Shown: positions 1 through 8,982 of the stretch, piece by piece
Numbering within the stretch: position 1 is the first letter of the stretch
How the letters are laid out: every line of letters starts with the position of its first letter
Assembly: GCA_016792625.1 (NCBI GenBank)
Contig: JAEUKK010000096.1
Location: forward strand, 1 to 64,000
Direction of reading: 5' to 3'
Length of the DNA stretch: 64,000 nt
Origin: Deltaproteobacteria bacterium
Lineage (GTDB): Bacteria; Myxococcota_A; UBA796; UBA2385
Made by a program: the position numbers and the translations under genes
Notes under the pieces: generated by a model
What the model saw: the letters and a program-made list of their open reading frames with translations, nothing else
What the model was told of the DNA's origin: nothing
The model's database searches: none

Positions 1-172
1 AGCGCGCAGGCTTCGCGCGGCGCATGGCAGCGCCGCGCGCCAGCGCGCAAAGCCCCCCTTTGGAAACCCCCGAGGGCGGCGCGACCCGCTGCTGTTGTGG
101 GCGATGAAGAAGTCGCCGCGAAGGCCTGGGCTTTCGCGAGGAGGAACACGGCGTGGCCGGCCAGACGCGGCC

Positions 173-499
173 TCAGCGGGAGGCCGCGCCGAGCGCTGGT
201 GCGCGCTGCGTCCACAGGGGGTCGACGCGCCGCAGCGTGGCCTCGAGCTCGGCGGGTTCGAGCTCGCCGTCGGCGTCGAGGTCCCAGCTGGGCTCGCCGG
301 GCCGGCTCAGGGCGGCGGCCTCGGCGGCGCTCACCTGCCCGTCGCCGTCGAGGTCCATGCGCGAGAGCAGCGGCACCAGGGGCGCAAAGTGCGCCGCCGG
401 CGGGCCTTGGGCCAAGCGCGCTTGGCCGGCCAGCACCGCGCCGCCCGCGAGCAGCAGCAGCGCCAGCGCGAGCCATCCGCGGCGGCGCTCAGCCCCCAT
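173..499 (-). CDS. Small secreted or membrane-anchored EF-hand protein
   Basis: A 108-residue protein with an N-terminal hydrophobic segment (about residues 9-25) that is either a signal peptide or an anchor, followed by two EF-hand calcium loops, DLDGDGQVSAAE (about 49-60) and DLDADGELEPAE (about 73-84). It lies directly downstream of the sulfatase-like gene on the same strand and overlaps its 3' end by 11 bases, so the two are probably co-transcribed. A similar EF-hand/sulfatase pairing recurs at 17845-19882, which suggests a functional link such as a calcium-dependent accessory subunit. The link is inferred; no enzymatic motif is visible. Confidence 0.72.
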   Translation of the reverse strand: MGAERRRGWLALALLLLAGGAVLAGQARLAQGPPAAHFAPLVPLLSRMDLDGDGQVSAAEAAALSRPGEPSWDLDADGELEPAELEATLRRVDPLWTQRAPALGAASR

Positions 500-1889
500 C
501 GGCGCCCCCGGGCTGGGCGGCGGCGAGGGCCTGCAGCGCCGCCCAGCGCGCGGCCGGCGGCGGCCAGGGAAGGGTCTGCCCGAGGCTGTCTTCGTAGATC
601 GCGCCTGCGGGGGGCAGCGCGGGCGGGGGCCCGGCCAGCGCGGCCCGCGGCGCGCTCAGCCGCCCGGCGGCGTCGCGCAGGCTCAGCTCGCCGCGCATCG
701 AGGCGCTGGGCACCGCCGCCGGCGCGGGCGCCGACCCGTCGAGGGGCAGCGGGGCGGAGCGGCCCTCTGGGGCCGGATCGGGCACGCCATAGCGGGCCAA
801 CAGCGCGCCGCGCAGGCCGTCGAGGCCCACCGGCGCGTCAATCTCGGCGATGGGCAGGCCCGGGCCCCACAGGGCCAGCGGCACATGCAGGGTGCTGTCG
901 GCCAGCACGTGCCGGTGGTTAAAAGTGCCGTGCTCGCCAAGGTCTTCGCCGTGGTCAGCGAAGAGCACCACCGTGACCCGGCCGGCCCAGGGCGGGGCCT
1001 CGAGCGCCGCCCACAAGGGGGCGAGCTGGGCGTCGGCGTAGAGCAGGGCCCCCTCGTACTGACCGCGGATGGCGTCGAGCTCGGCCGCCCGCAGCTGCTC
1101 GGCCCGCGCGCCCGGCGCCTCGGCGTGGGCCTGCAGCGCGGCGTAGACCTCGACCGGCAGCACCGGCACCCCGTCGGGGCGCACCGCCTGGCTCGGCCGA
1201 AAGTCGGGGTAGTAGCTGTTCTGCCAGATGCGCTCGTAGAGCAGTGGGTCGTCGAGCAGCGCGCCGATCCGCGCGCCAGCCCCCGGGCGCTGCAGGCCGA
1301 AAAAGGGCCCCGGCTTGGCATAGGGCGTGTGCATGTCGTAGCCGTGCACAAAAAGCAGAGCCGGCCGGTCCTCGGCGGCCAGTGTGTTGAGGCGGTCGAG
1401 GGCGAGCGGCACGGTGGCCTGAAAACTGCCAAAGTCGGCCGTCGACCAATAGTGCTGAAAACCCGCGTCGAGGCCGAAGCTGGGCCCGAGGTGCCCGCCG
1501 GCCACCACCGCCTCGGTGCGCCAGCCGGCCTGGGCGAGGGCGGCGGCCAGGGTCGGCGCGTCGTCGGGCAGGGGCGGCGCGTCGTAGCGCAGGGGCCCCG
1601 CCGCCTCGGCGCCTTGGCCCAAGAACAGCGCGCGGTGCGAGAACAAGCTCTCGTTGGCCTGGGCGAAGGCCTGGGTGAAGCGCAGGCCCTGGGCCACCCG
1701 GGCGTCGAGGCCGGGGCTCAGGCTGTGGCCGCCGGGGTCGCGCCGGCCGAGGTGGTCGCCGCGCAGGGTGTCGAGCGAGATGAGCACCAGCAGCGGCGCT
1801 TCAGGGGGCGGCGCGCAGGCCGCGAGCCCCCCGAACCCCGCGAAGCCGAGCGCGGCGAGGGGGCGGCGGGGGCTGCGGGGCGCGGGCAT
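489..1889 (-). CDS. Sulfatase-family (alkaline phosphatase superfamily) lipoprotein
   Basis: A 466-residue protein. I start it at the ATG at 1889 because this gives a clean lipoprotein signal (lipobox-like GLAAC, Cys about residue 20) followed at once by the sulfatase strand LLVLISLDTLRGDHLG carrying the first metal-binding Asp. The C-terminal metal site FADHGEDLGEHG is intact. The nucleophile region, normally C/S-x-P-S-R, reads SLFSHR within NESLFSHRALFLGQ, so the residues needed for formylglycine formation (Pro and Arg) are missing. The paralogue at 17845-19338 has the same NESLFSH. The fold and metal site are clear; substrate, and whether it is a sulfatase or a phosphatase-like hydrolase, are unknown. 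Longer upstream starts would add a low-complexity segment with no signal. Confidence 0.82.
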   Translation of the reverse strand: MPAPRSPRRPLAALGFAGFGGLAACAPPPEAPLLVLISLDTLRGDHLGRRDPGGHSLSPGLDARVAQGLRFTQAFAQANESLFSHRALFLGQGAEAAGPLRYDAPPLPDDAPTLAAALAQAGWRTEAVVAGGHLGPSFGLDAGFQHYWSTADFGSFQATVPLALDRLNTLAAEDRPALLFVHGYDMHTPYAKPGPFFGLQRPGAGARIGALLDDPLLYERIWQNSYYPDFRPSQAVRPDGVPVLPVEVYAALQAHAEAPGARAEQLRAAELDAIRGQYEGALLYADAQLAPLWAALEAPPWAGRVTVVLFADHGEDLGEHGTFNHRHVLADSTLHVPLALWGPGLPIAEIDAPVGLDGLRGALLARYGVPDPAPEGRSAPLPLDGSAPAPAAVPSASMRGELSLRDAAGRLSAPRAALAGPPPALPPAGAIYEDSLGQTLPWPPPAARWAALQALAAAQPGGADGG

Positions 1890-1922
1890 GCCGCCGGGGC
1901 TAACGTGGGCGGCGGAGGCCCC

Positions 1923-2087
1923 ATGCGCGCGACCCCGACCGAGCTCCGCCTCGCCGCCCTGCTCGCCCTGCTGAGCCTGCTCGGCCTCGCCGCCGCCCGG
2001 GCCGCCGCTGACCGCGCGCTGGCGGTCGCCGCGCACCGCCGGGCGGCCCAGATCGCCGCGCAGCACGGTCATCCACGCGAGCGCTGA
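1923..2087 (+). CDS. Possible small membrane protein
   Basis: A 54-residue reading frame with a hydrophobic stretch (about residues 8-28) and a basic tail, starting 33 bases from the divergent sulfatase start. It resembles, in size and layout only, the 76-residue membrane protein encoded beside the second sulfatase (19335-19565). No homologue is recognised, no convincing ribosome-binding site is seen, and high GC makes chance frames common, so this is tentative. Confidence 0.3.
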   Translation: MRATPTELRLAALLALLSLLGLAAARAAADRALAVAAHRRAAQIAAQHGHPRER

Positions 2088-2247
2088 CACCCGGGCGCCG
2101 CGCAGACCCCGCCCACCGCCGCCTCGCGCGCGCCAGGCCGACGGGCGGGCGGCGCACCGCGCCGGTCGCGCAGCGACCAAGGCCCGCAGGGCCGCGCCCA
2201 GCCCGGGGGCCGCCGGCGGCCCGCGGCCGCCGGGGCGCCCAACCCCC

Positions 2248-3141
2248 TCACTCGCTGGTCGCCTCGCGCCGCATCAGCATGTCGATCGCCAAGCGCGGCT
2301 TGACGCGGCCCGCGGCGATCGCGCCGACCGCCTCGGTCAGGGGCAGGTTGACCTTGTGGCGCTGGGCGAGGGCCACCAGCGCGGCGGCCTCGCGCACCAC
2401 CGCCTCTTCGACCCCGCCGGCCCCACAGAGGCGCCGCCCGATGACCACGCCGGGGTGCTCGGGGTGCTTGCCCGCGGCCACCAGCTCGCCCACGCCCGCG
2501 AGGCCCGAGAAGGTGCCCTCGTCGGCCCCGAGCGCGCGGCCCAGCCGCCGCCCCTCGGCCAGCCCGCGGGTGACGATGACCGCCTGCACGCCGACCCCGA
2601 GCTGCAGCGCCTCGGCCACGCCCACCGCCACCGACAGCACCCGCACCAGCGCGCCGGCCATCTCGACCCCGATGAGGTCAGACGAGGTGTAGACGCGGCA
2701 GATGGGGCTGTGCAGGGCTTTTTGGGTGAGGGCGGCCACCTCGTCGTAGGGGCTCGCGGCGACCAGGGCCGAGGGGCGGCGGGCGCTGACCTCGGCGGCG
2801 ATGGCCGGGCCGGCCAGCGCGCCCACCCGCAGACAGTCGGTGCGCTCCTTCACGAGATCGGTGAGCCACAGGCCCGTCTCGGGCTGCAGGCCGCGGGTGG
2901 CCAGCACGACGCGGTTGTGCGGCCCCGGCTGGGCTTGGCTGAGCACCTCGCCCACCGCCTCGAGCGGCACGGCGACGAGCACCAGCTCGACCTCGCGGCA
3001 GAGCGCGGCGAGGTTGGGGCTGCCGGCAAAACCGCGCGGGGGCTGGCCCCGGTAGCCCAGCCGGGGCTGGTTCCCGGCCTCGGCGGCCAACATGGCGAGG
3101 GAGCGGCCCCATTGGCCGCTGCCCAAGATCGCGAGGTTCAT
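2248..3141 (-). CDS. GpsA-like NAD(P)-dependent glycerol-3-phosphate dehydrogenase, active site degenerate
   Basis: A 297-residue protein with the overall GpsA layout: N-terminal Rossmann motif GSGQWG (about 7-12), the LAGPAIAAEV segment (about 109-118), the helical GVEMAGAL segment (about 158-165), and TRGLAEGRRL (about 191-200). The catalytic Lys of the usual GALKN motif is Val here (about 166, GALVRV), the Lys of the usual TKG motif is Arg (ATRGL, about 81-85), the GDL motif is GEL, and the substrate-binding SRN segment is not recognisable. By homology it should supply glycerol-3-phosphate, and its 4-base ATGA overlap with the acyltransferase gene upstream fits phospholipid synthesis. The missing residues argue that it has a different substrate or a non-catalytic role, or that another gpsA exists elsewhere. 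Confidence 0.8.
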   Translation of the reverse strand: MNLAILGSGQWGRSLAMLAAEAGNQPRLGYRGQPPRGFAGSPNLAALCREVELVLVAVPLEAVGEVLSQAQPGPHNRVVLATRGLQPETGLWLTDLVKERTDCLRVGALAGPAIAAEVSARRPSALVAASPYDEVAALTQKALHSPICRVYTSSDLIGVEMAGALVRVLSVAVGVAEALQLGVGVQAVIVTRGLAEGRRLGRALGADEGTFSGLAGVGELVAAGKHPEHPGVVIGRRLCGAGGVEEAVVREAAALVALAQRHKVNLPLTEAVGAIAAGRVKPRLAIDMLMRREATSE

Positions 3142-4847
3142 GGGGACTCCGCGGGGCGGGCGCCGACGGCCGGCGCAGAGAGGGGGACATCGCCGAGACC
3201 GGCGTGGGCGAGGCGGTTTCCGTAGTAGAGCGCCAAGCGCGGGGCCACGCGCACCCGGCCTCCGCCCACCTCGGCCACCGCCGGCTGGCTGTGAAAGCGC
3301 GAGAAGCGGTCGAGCGCGAGGCGCAGCGTGGCCTCGGTGGGATCGGCGCCGCTGGGCAGGTGGCTGCGCAGGGCCCCGGCGGCGACCTTCGCGTCGAGGG
3401 CTTCGCGCAGACGGCCGACCGCCTCGGCCAGGGCCGCCCGGGGCAGCAGGCGCTCGTCTTCGGAGAGGAACATGCGCTCCCAGGTGCTGCGGCGGGGGCT
3501 CTCGGCGACCAAGAGGCGCCAGGCGGCGTAGGCGACGAGGTGCGTCTCCATCACGGTGTTGTCGCGGTGCCAGGCCCGCACGAGCGCGCCCGAGAGCGCC
3601 TCGGTGTAGACCCGGTCACGCTGCGCATCCTCGACGAGCTGGCCCTCGCGGTCGAGCACATAGGCCCGGCGGTCGAGCAGGCCGCCGCCCCGGCCGAGGC
3701 TGCGGCCCTGCTCATCGACCGGGTTGCCGAAGAGGTCGAGCGGGGCGCCAAAGTGCACGATGACCGAGGCGTCGAGGGCCAAGATCTGGCGGGTGAAGCT
3801 GGCCACGCTGCGCGAGTCGCTGAACTCGTCGTCCGAGATGATGTAGCGGCGCTGGCCCGACTCCTTCAGCGCGTCCTCGATGAGGGTCTCGGCCTCGAGC
3901 ACCATCGCGTAGGACAGGGCGCAGGGCACCACGAGCACGTCGCGGGCCGGCGCGCCGCCCGCCGCCTCGGCCCGCAGCGCCTCTTGCCACGCGATGAGGC
4001 CCGTGCCCAAGAGGCCCTTCTTCACGTCAATCTCGACCTCGCCGCTGCGGGCGCGGGTGCCGCCGGGGAAGAAGAGGGAGTGGTGGCCGCTGCCGATGGC
4101 CTCGGTCGAGTAGTCCTTGAGCGTGTCTTTGTAGAGCTGGTGGCGCTTGCGGCGGTCGACGGTGTACGCGCCCAGCCGGCTCATGAAGAAGGCCATGACC
4201 GGGTTGCTGAAAAGATTGAGCCCGGCGCCATAGATGAACGGCGGCAGCCCAGCGGCGTGCAGCGCGTAGCCGATGAGGGGGCTGTCCATGTTCGAGAGGT
4301 GGGTGGGCGTCAAAATCAGCGTGTGGGTGCGGGCCAAGCGCTGCAGCAGGGCCACATCGCCGCGGATGTGCACGCGCTGCAGCGGGTCGACGTGGCCGCC
4401 GAACCAGCCCGCGCCCGCCCCGTCGGCGGCGGCGCCTCTGCCCCGGCCCGGGTCGGCGGCGGTGAGGATGCGCGAGAGGCCGCTGGGCAGCACCGAGGTG
4501 GCGAAGCGGTAGGTGCGCGGCGAGAAGGTGTTGTGGATTTGGCCGGCGTAGGCGCCGACCAGCCCGAGCAGGGCGGTCTCTTGTTCGGCCCGGCCGCGGT
4601 GCACCGCCCGGGCCGCCTCTTCGATCTGACCGCGCTCGACGCTGTCTTCGGGGCTCAGGCCGCCGCGGGACTCGGCGAAGCGCCGCCGCTCTAAGTAGAC
4701 GGCCTCGGCGAGCAGGTCGGCCACCGCGCCATCGGCCCGGGGGAGCAGGCGCAGGCGGGCCCGGCGGAGCAGGGCCGCGCGCAGCTCAGGCAGCGACGTC
4801 GAGACAGGCAGCGCGTCGGGCGCGGCGGGGCGGGCGGAGCGGGCCAT
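3138..4847 (-). CDS. Glycerol-3-phosphate acyltransferase (PlsB-like)
   Basis: A 569-residue PlsC/PlsB-family acyltransferase. It has the HX4D catalytic motif THLSNMDSP (His about 183, Asp about 188) and the phosphate-binding motif FPGGTRARSG (about 259-268), where Gly replaces the usual Glu of FPEGTR. An N-terminal helical region (1-150) and a long C-terminal region resemble PlsB-like enzymes rather than short PlsC. It is predicted to acylate glycerol-3-phosphate or a related phosphorylated acceptor at the inner membrane. Its stop overlaps the start of the GpsA-like gene by 4 bases, so the pair is an operon. The acceptor specificity is inferred from length and neighbour. Confidence 0.82.
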   Translation of the reverse strand: MARSARPAAPDALPVSTSLPELRAALLRRARLRLLPRADGAVADLLAEAVYLERRRFAESRGGLSPEDSVERGQIEEAARAVHRGRAEQETALLGLVGAYAGQIHNTFSPRTYRFATSVLPSGLSRILTAADPGRGRGAAADGAGAGWFGGHVDPLQRVHIRGDVALLQRLARTHTLILTPTHLSNMDSPLIGYALHAAGLPPFIYGAGLNLFSNPVMAFFMSRLGAYTVDRRKRHQLYKDTLKDYSTEAIGSGHHSLFFPGGTRARSGEVEIDVKKGLLGTGLIAWQEALRAEAAGGAPARDVLVVPCALSYAMVLEAETLIEDALKESGQRRYIISDDEFSDSRSVASFTRQILALDASVIVHFGAPLDLFGNPVDEQGRSLGRGGGLLDRRAYVLDREGQLVEDAQRDRVYTEALSGALVRAWHRDNTVMETHLVAYAAWRLLVAESPRRSTWERMFLSEDERLLPRAALAEAVGRLREALDAKVAAGALRSHLPSGADPTEATLRLALDRFSRFHSQPAVAEVGGGRVRVAPRLALYYGNRLAHAGLGDVPLSAPAVGARPAESP

Positions 4848-4885
4848 GGGCGCACCTCGGCCCCGACACTACCAAAAGGGCGGGC

Positions 4886-6166
4886 TCAGCCCCGAGGCGG
4901 AGCGGGCGGCTTGTTGCGCTTCTCGGCCAGCACGATGTGCTCGGTGCGGATGGTGTCGCGCGCGTGGTCGGCGCGGTCGGCGCTAGCCCGGGCGATGACC
5001 TCGAGGCCGGCGGCGCGCAGGGCGTCCATGGTCGGGCTGAGCGCGTCGACCGGCTTCTCGCCGACGAGGCCGTCGCCGACGACGATCGCGAAGCGGCCGC
5101 CCGACTCGAGGGCCGCGCCTTGGCAGCCGATCCAGGCGGCGGTGTCGGCCCGCCAGCGGTCGAGCGCGTCGCCCCGGCCGAGCGCGCGGAAGCTGCGGCG
5201 GCTGCCCACCTCGGAGGCCATGCCGCGCCCGGCGTCGAGGCCGAGCCAGACCAGCCGCAGCTGCTGCATGGGCAGGTAGTCGTAGACGCCGGGGTAGGGC
5301 GGCGAGGTGAGCACCAGCCCGGTGCCCGGCGGCGGGCCCTTGGCGCGCGCGTCGGCGAGGCGCAGGCGGGGCGCGGTGTGGGGCGGCAGCGCCTCGATCT
5401 TGCGGGCCAGCTCACGCGCCTTCTTGTGGAAGAGCACCGCGGTGGTGCCCCGCGGGCGGTGGGTCACCACACGCTTGTTGCTCGTGTCGCTCTCGCGGTA
5501 GCTCGCCTTGACCACGATCGACGAGAAGACCGCCTCAAGCAGGCCGCGCGCGGGGCCGCTGACCTCGCGGATCTGCAGGATCATGCGGGCGAGCTCGTCG
5601 CGCACGTGGGGCTCGTACCACTCGTCGAAGAGCGGGTCGGCCTCGACCGGGGTCGGGGCCTGGGCCGCCGCGGCGATGCGGCGTGAGGCCGAGCGCAGGG
5701 CGGCGGCGGCAGCCGGGTCGGCGCAGCGGGCCGAGGCCACCAGCAGGGCGATCGGCGAGAGGTCGGTGCCCGAGGCGCCGCGGCCGGCCAAGGCGGCCTC
5801 GACCAGCACCGTGCCGCCGCCGCAGAAGGGGTCGTGCACGTCGCCGGCGCAGGCCTGGATCACCGCCGCGGCGCAGTCGGGGTGCATGCCCGCCGGGTAG
5901 GTGTGAAAGCCGTGGGTGGCCCGCTCGACCCGCCCGTTCGCCGAGACGGCCGCGGCCATGGCCGAGGCCAGCGCCGGGTCGCCGCTGGTGCGCACGCTGA
6001 GCGGCGGGGGCGGCCCGGCCACCCGCTGGCTGTCGTCGCCGCCGAGCTTGAGCTCAGGCAGCAGGTCTTCGACCCGGAGCTCTTGGGCGTCGCGCTTCTT
6101 GCGCTTGCCGGCCAAGGATACGCTGAGGCGCCGGCTGCCAGAGGGGGGCGGAGATTGAGGGGCCAT
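4886..6166 (-). CDS. SAM-dependent DNA methyltransferase (SPPY type), orphan
   Basis: A 426-residue protein with an adenosylmethionine motif I, DPFCGGGTVLVEA (about 112-124), and a catalytic motif IV, TSPPYPGVYDYL (about 287-298). The order motif I then SPPY, and the Ser-Pro-Pro-Tyr form, fit N4-cytosine or N6-adenine amino-methyltransferases. A basic N-terminal segment (KRKKRD, about 21-26) may contact nucleic acid. No restriction endonuclease or specificity gene is adjacent, so it appears to be a solitary methylase. A tRNA- or rRNA-modifying role cannot be excluded because such enzymes share motif I and an NPPY-like motif. Confidence 0.8.
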   Translation of the reverse strand: MAPQSPPPSGSRRLSVSLAGKRKKRDAQELRVEDLLPELKLGGDDSQRVAGPPPPLSVRTSGDPALASAMAAAVSANGRVERATHGFHTYPAGMHPDCAAAVIQACAGDVHDPFCGGGTVLVEAALAGRGASGTDLSPIALLVASARCADPAAAAALRSASRRIAAAAQAPTPVEADPLFDEWYEPHVRDELARMILQIREVSGPARGLLEAVFSSIVVKASYRESDTSNKRVVTHRPRGTTAVLFHKKARELARKIEALPPHTAPRLRLADARAKGPPPGTGLVLTSPPYPGVYDYLPMQQLRLVWLGLDAGRGMASEVGSRRSFRALGRGDALDRWRADTAAWIGCQGAALESGGRFAIVVGDGLVGEKPVDALSPTMDALRAAGLEVIARASADRADHARDTIRTEHIVLAEKRNKPPAPPRG

Positions 6167-6192
6167 GGCGCGCTCCGGGTGGGGACGCGCGC

Positions 6193-7944
6193 TTATGCCG
6201 GGCCCCGGGCCCTGTCGCGGCGCCGACGGGCGCTCAGGGCGAGAAGGCCGACCACCGCGCCAATCCCAAGCGCCGGCACCGGCGCGGCGCAGCCCACCGG
6301 CAGCTTGGCCACGGGTTCGCAGGCGCCCGCCTCGGGGTCCTCGTCGTCGCAGTCATCGCCGAGCGTGAGGCCGTCGCCGTCTTGATCGAAGTCGTCGCCC
6401 CCATCACAGGCGTTGTCGGCGCCGTCGTACCAGACCTCGGCCGCACCGGGGAAGCTGTCGGGGTCGGCGTCATCGCAGTCGGCGCCGCCATAGGCCCGCC
6501 CACCGACCCCGTCGAGGTCGGCATCAAAGGCGCGCACTGCGGCGACCACGTCGGGCAGCGGGCCGATCGGGCGACCGCGGCCCTGGGCTTTGCCCGTCTC
6601 GATGAGCAGGGCGCGCAGCTCTTCCGGCGGGAGCGGGGCGCCCAGCCGGTCGAGGGCCGCGCCTTGCACCAGCACCGCGGCCGCGGCCACGATGGGCGAG
6701 GCCGAGCTCGTGCCCCCAAACGCGTCGACATAGGCCTGATCGAGCTCGCCGTCGATGCTGTCGAACCAGCCGTAGCCGGTGGAGAAGACGGAGGAGCCCC
6801 AGCCCTGCAAGCTCACCCGCGCCCCGTGGGTGGAGAAGCTCAGCGCGTCGCGGCTGCCGTTGCTCGCGCCGGCCCCGACCAGGATGGCGCCCGAGTCGCC
6901 CCAGGAGCGGTAGTCGTCGTAGAGGGCGTCGTCGAGGTCCTCTCCGCCGTTGCCGGCCGCGCCGACGATGACCACGCCGGCGTCGACCCCGGCGCGCACG
7001 ACCTCCCAGATCGCGGGGTCGAGCTCGGCGGGGCCATAGCAGTCGGCGCAGCGCAGGCCGAGCTGCATCTCGAGGAGAACGACGTCGCCCGCAGCGCTCG
7101 CGTTGATCGCCGCGTTGATCGCCCGGGCGCGGCGCTCACCCTGCTCATTGGACCACTCGGGGAAGAGCCGCAGCGCGGCCTCAGGCGCCCCGCCGGTGAC
7201 CCCAAAACCGTTGTCGGAGGCCGAGGTCTGGCCGATGACCGCGGTGCCGTGCTGCTCCCAGCCGTACTCAAAGACGAAGGAGGGCACCGTCTGGCCGGGC
7301 TCGAGCTCGGCGCCGACGTCCTCCAGGTCTTCATGGTCGAGGTTCCACCCGTACTCGACGTCGCTCAGACCCACGCCGCCGCCCCGCAGGCCCAGCGCCC
7401 AGGCCTCGCGGGCGCCGATCCCCGCATCGGCGTCGAGGTAGCCCTGCCGCGCGCTGTAGTCGGGGGTCTCGCTGCCCTGGTCTGCGGGCGGCGGGGCGGC
7501 GGGCCGGCCGGCGTAGCTCCACACGAGGAGGCCCTCGGCTTGGGCCGCGGCGCGGGCGGCGGCGAGCTGCCGGAGGGCCCCGGCGGGCAGGCGCAGGCTC
7601 AGGCCGCTGGCGAGGTCAGGCTGCGGCCGACCCGAGGTGGCCGCGGCCCGGGCCCGCAGCGCGTCGGCGGCGGCCGGGTCCAGGGTGGGCTGCAGCGCGC
7701 CGCCTTGGGCCTCGAGCGCCGCTTGCAGGCGGGCGAGGGCGGGGTCACGCGCGGGCGCGTGCAGGCTGCGCAGGCGCCCGTCGACGAGGCGCACGCCCAG
7801 CGGGTCGGCGAAGCGCAGGCGAAGCACGACCGGCTCGTCGTCTTGCAGGCCCTGGGCGTCGCGCACACCGGCGCTGGGGCCCGCGAAGGCGACCGGCGCG
7901 AGCAGCGAGAGGACGGCGGAGAGCAGCGCGCGGCGCAACAACAT
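6193..7944 (-). CDS. Secreted subtilisin-like serine protease (S8) with MYXO-CTERM-like tail
   Basis: A 583-residue protein started at 7944 to give a signal peptide (ALLSAVLSLLAPVAFA). The S8 triad is visible: Asp about 195 in GLSDVEYGW, His about 232 in QHGTAVIG, and Ser about 413 in GGTSSASP, with the oxyanion Asn in GAAGNGG (about 328-334). A propeptide-like region precedes it (about 25-160). After the catalytic domain come acidic DCDD/DQDGDG repeats of the MopE metal-binding type (about 475-545). The C-terminus has Cys, a hydrophobic helix and an Arg cluster (LSARRRRDR), the layout of MYXO-CTERM tags processed by myxosortase. It probably acts at the cell surface. The protease assignment is firm; the sorting route is inferred. 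Confidence 0.9.
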   Translation of the reverse strand: MLLRRALLSAVLSLLAPVAFAGPSAGVRDAQGLQDDEPVVLRLRFADPLGVRLVDGRLRSLHAPARDPALARLQAALEAQGGALQPTLDPAAADALRARAAATSGRPQPDLASGLSLRLPAGALRQLAAARAAAQAEGLLVWSYAGRPAAPPPADQGSETPDYSARQGYLDADAGIGAREAWALGLRGGGVGLSDVEYGWNLDHEDLEDVGAELEPGQTVPSFVFEYGWEQHGTAVIGQTSASDNGFGVTGGAPEAALRLFPEWSNEQGERRARAINAAINASAAGDVVLLEMQLGLRCADCYGPAELDPAIWEVVRAGVDAGVVIVGAAGNGGEDLDDALYDDYRSWGDSGAILVGAGASNGSRDALSFSTHGARVSLQGWGSSVFSTGYGWFDSIDGELDQAYVDAFGGTSSASPIVAAAAVLVQGAALDRLGAPLPPEELRALLIETGKAQGRGRPIGPLPDVVAAVRAFDADLDGVGGRAYGGADCDDADPDSFPGAAEVWYDGADNACDGGDDFDQDGDGLTLGDDCDDEDPEAGACEPVAKLPVGCAAPVPALGIGAVVGLLALSARRRRDRARGPA

Positions 7945-8030
7945 GGGGGGCTCCAGAGCGGGCGGGGGGCCGCGGCCCCGAACATGCCACGGCCGGCCCG
8001 CGGCCGTCAGGGCGCGCGGGCCACGGCCGC

Positions 8031-8939
8031 TCAGACCGAGAACAGGCGGAAGGGCTCGTCCTCGACGAAGCCGGCTTTTGCGTAGCTGCGCCAGGCCGCC
8101 TCGTTGGCCTCGTTGACGTGCAGGGTCGTGAGCCGCCCCTCGGCGTGCAGCAGGCCGAGCAGGCTGCGCACCGCACGGGCGCAGATGCCGTGGCCGCGCC
8201 AGGCGGGGCTCACGTAGGTGCCGCCGAGCTGGGCGCCGCTGGGGCCGCAGCGGGCCACGTCGATGGTGAAGACCGGGGGCCCCTTGGGTGGGCGGCTGAC
8301 CACCACCTTTCCCGCCTCGATGCGCTGCAGCACGCGCTCTTCGAGGATCTCGAGGTCCACGCGGTCGGGGCTGATGCCGAGGTCCTCGGCCAACATGCCG
8401 AGCTCCATCTCGACCAGGGCGTCGAGGTCGGCCCGCATGGCCGGCCCGACGGGCAGGGTGGGGCCAGCCGAGGGGGCGCCGGCCACCCATAGGCGCTGGT
8501 CGAAGGCAACCCGAAAGGGCGGCCGCCCCATGCCCCACCAGCAGGCGTCGGTCACCGCCCGGGGCCCGACCATGATGAGCGCGCCGCCCTCGAGCGCGAT
8601 GCGGGCGCCCAGCGGATGGCCCCCCTCGGCGGCGCCGGCGGGGCAGCACATGGTCGCCGGCTCGCCGGGCGCGCTGCGGCGCACGAGCGCGGCGGTGACC
8701 AGCGCCGCGCCGTCGTGCACGCCCACCCAGCGCTCGACCAGCTCGGCCGGCACATCCCCGGCCTCGGCCCGCTCGAGCCGGTGGAGGAGGTACTGGTTCG
8801 CCGCCGGGGCCTCTACGAGCAGCGCCCGCAGCGCGCGCCGGGCGGCGGCCACCTCATCGGGAGAGGGGCCGCGCTCGGCCTCAGCGGGGCCGCTGCCTGC
8901 GGTTGTGGCTGCGGCGATGGGGAGGACGCTGGCGCGCAT
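8031..8939 (-). CDS. GNAT-family N-acetyltransferase
   Basis: A 302-residue protein. The C-terminal quarter has the GNAT core: a beta strand FTIDVA, the acetyl-CoA loop VSPAWRGHGICARAV (about 245-259, the R/Q-x-x-G-x-G/A form), and the end motif LHVNEANEAAWRSYAKAGF typical of the family. The N-terminal half is likely a divergent second GNAT-like or DUF4081-type domain, as in GCN5 proteins with an extended N-terminus. I chose the start at 8939, before the divergent gene at 8983. Substrate is unknown. The 43-base divergent gap must hold both start regions. Confidence 0.8.
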   Translation of the reverse strand: MRASVLPIAAATTAGSGPAEAERGPSPDEVAAARRALRALLVEAPAANQYLLHRLERAEAGDVPAELVERWVGVHDGAALVTAALVRRSAPGEPATMCCPAGAAEGGHPLGARIALEGGALIMVGPRAVTDACWWGMGRPPFRVAFDQRLWVAGAPSAGPTLPVGPAMRADLDALVEMELGMLAEDLGISPDRVDLEILEERVLQRIEAGKVVVSRPPKGPPVFTIDVARCGPSGAQLGGTYVSPAWRGHGICARAVRSLLGLLHAEGRLTTLHVNEANEAAWRSYAKAGFVEDEPFRLFSV

Positions 8940-8982
8940 TGCGCGTGGCGGGTATCCCCCGCGCCGATCCCAGGGGAGCCCG

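Noticed and set aside
153..2087. A plus-strand open frame of about 640 codons antisense to the sulfatase and EF-hand genes
   Set aside because: It is Arg/Gly/Ala-rich with no domain or ribosome-binding site, and the minus-strand frames carry lipobox, sulfatase and EF-hand motifs.
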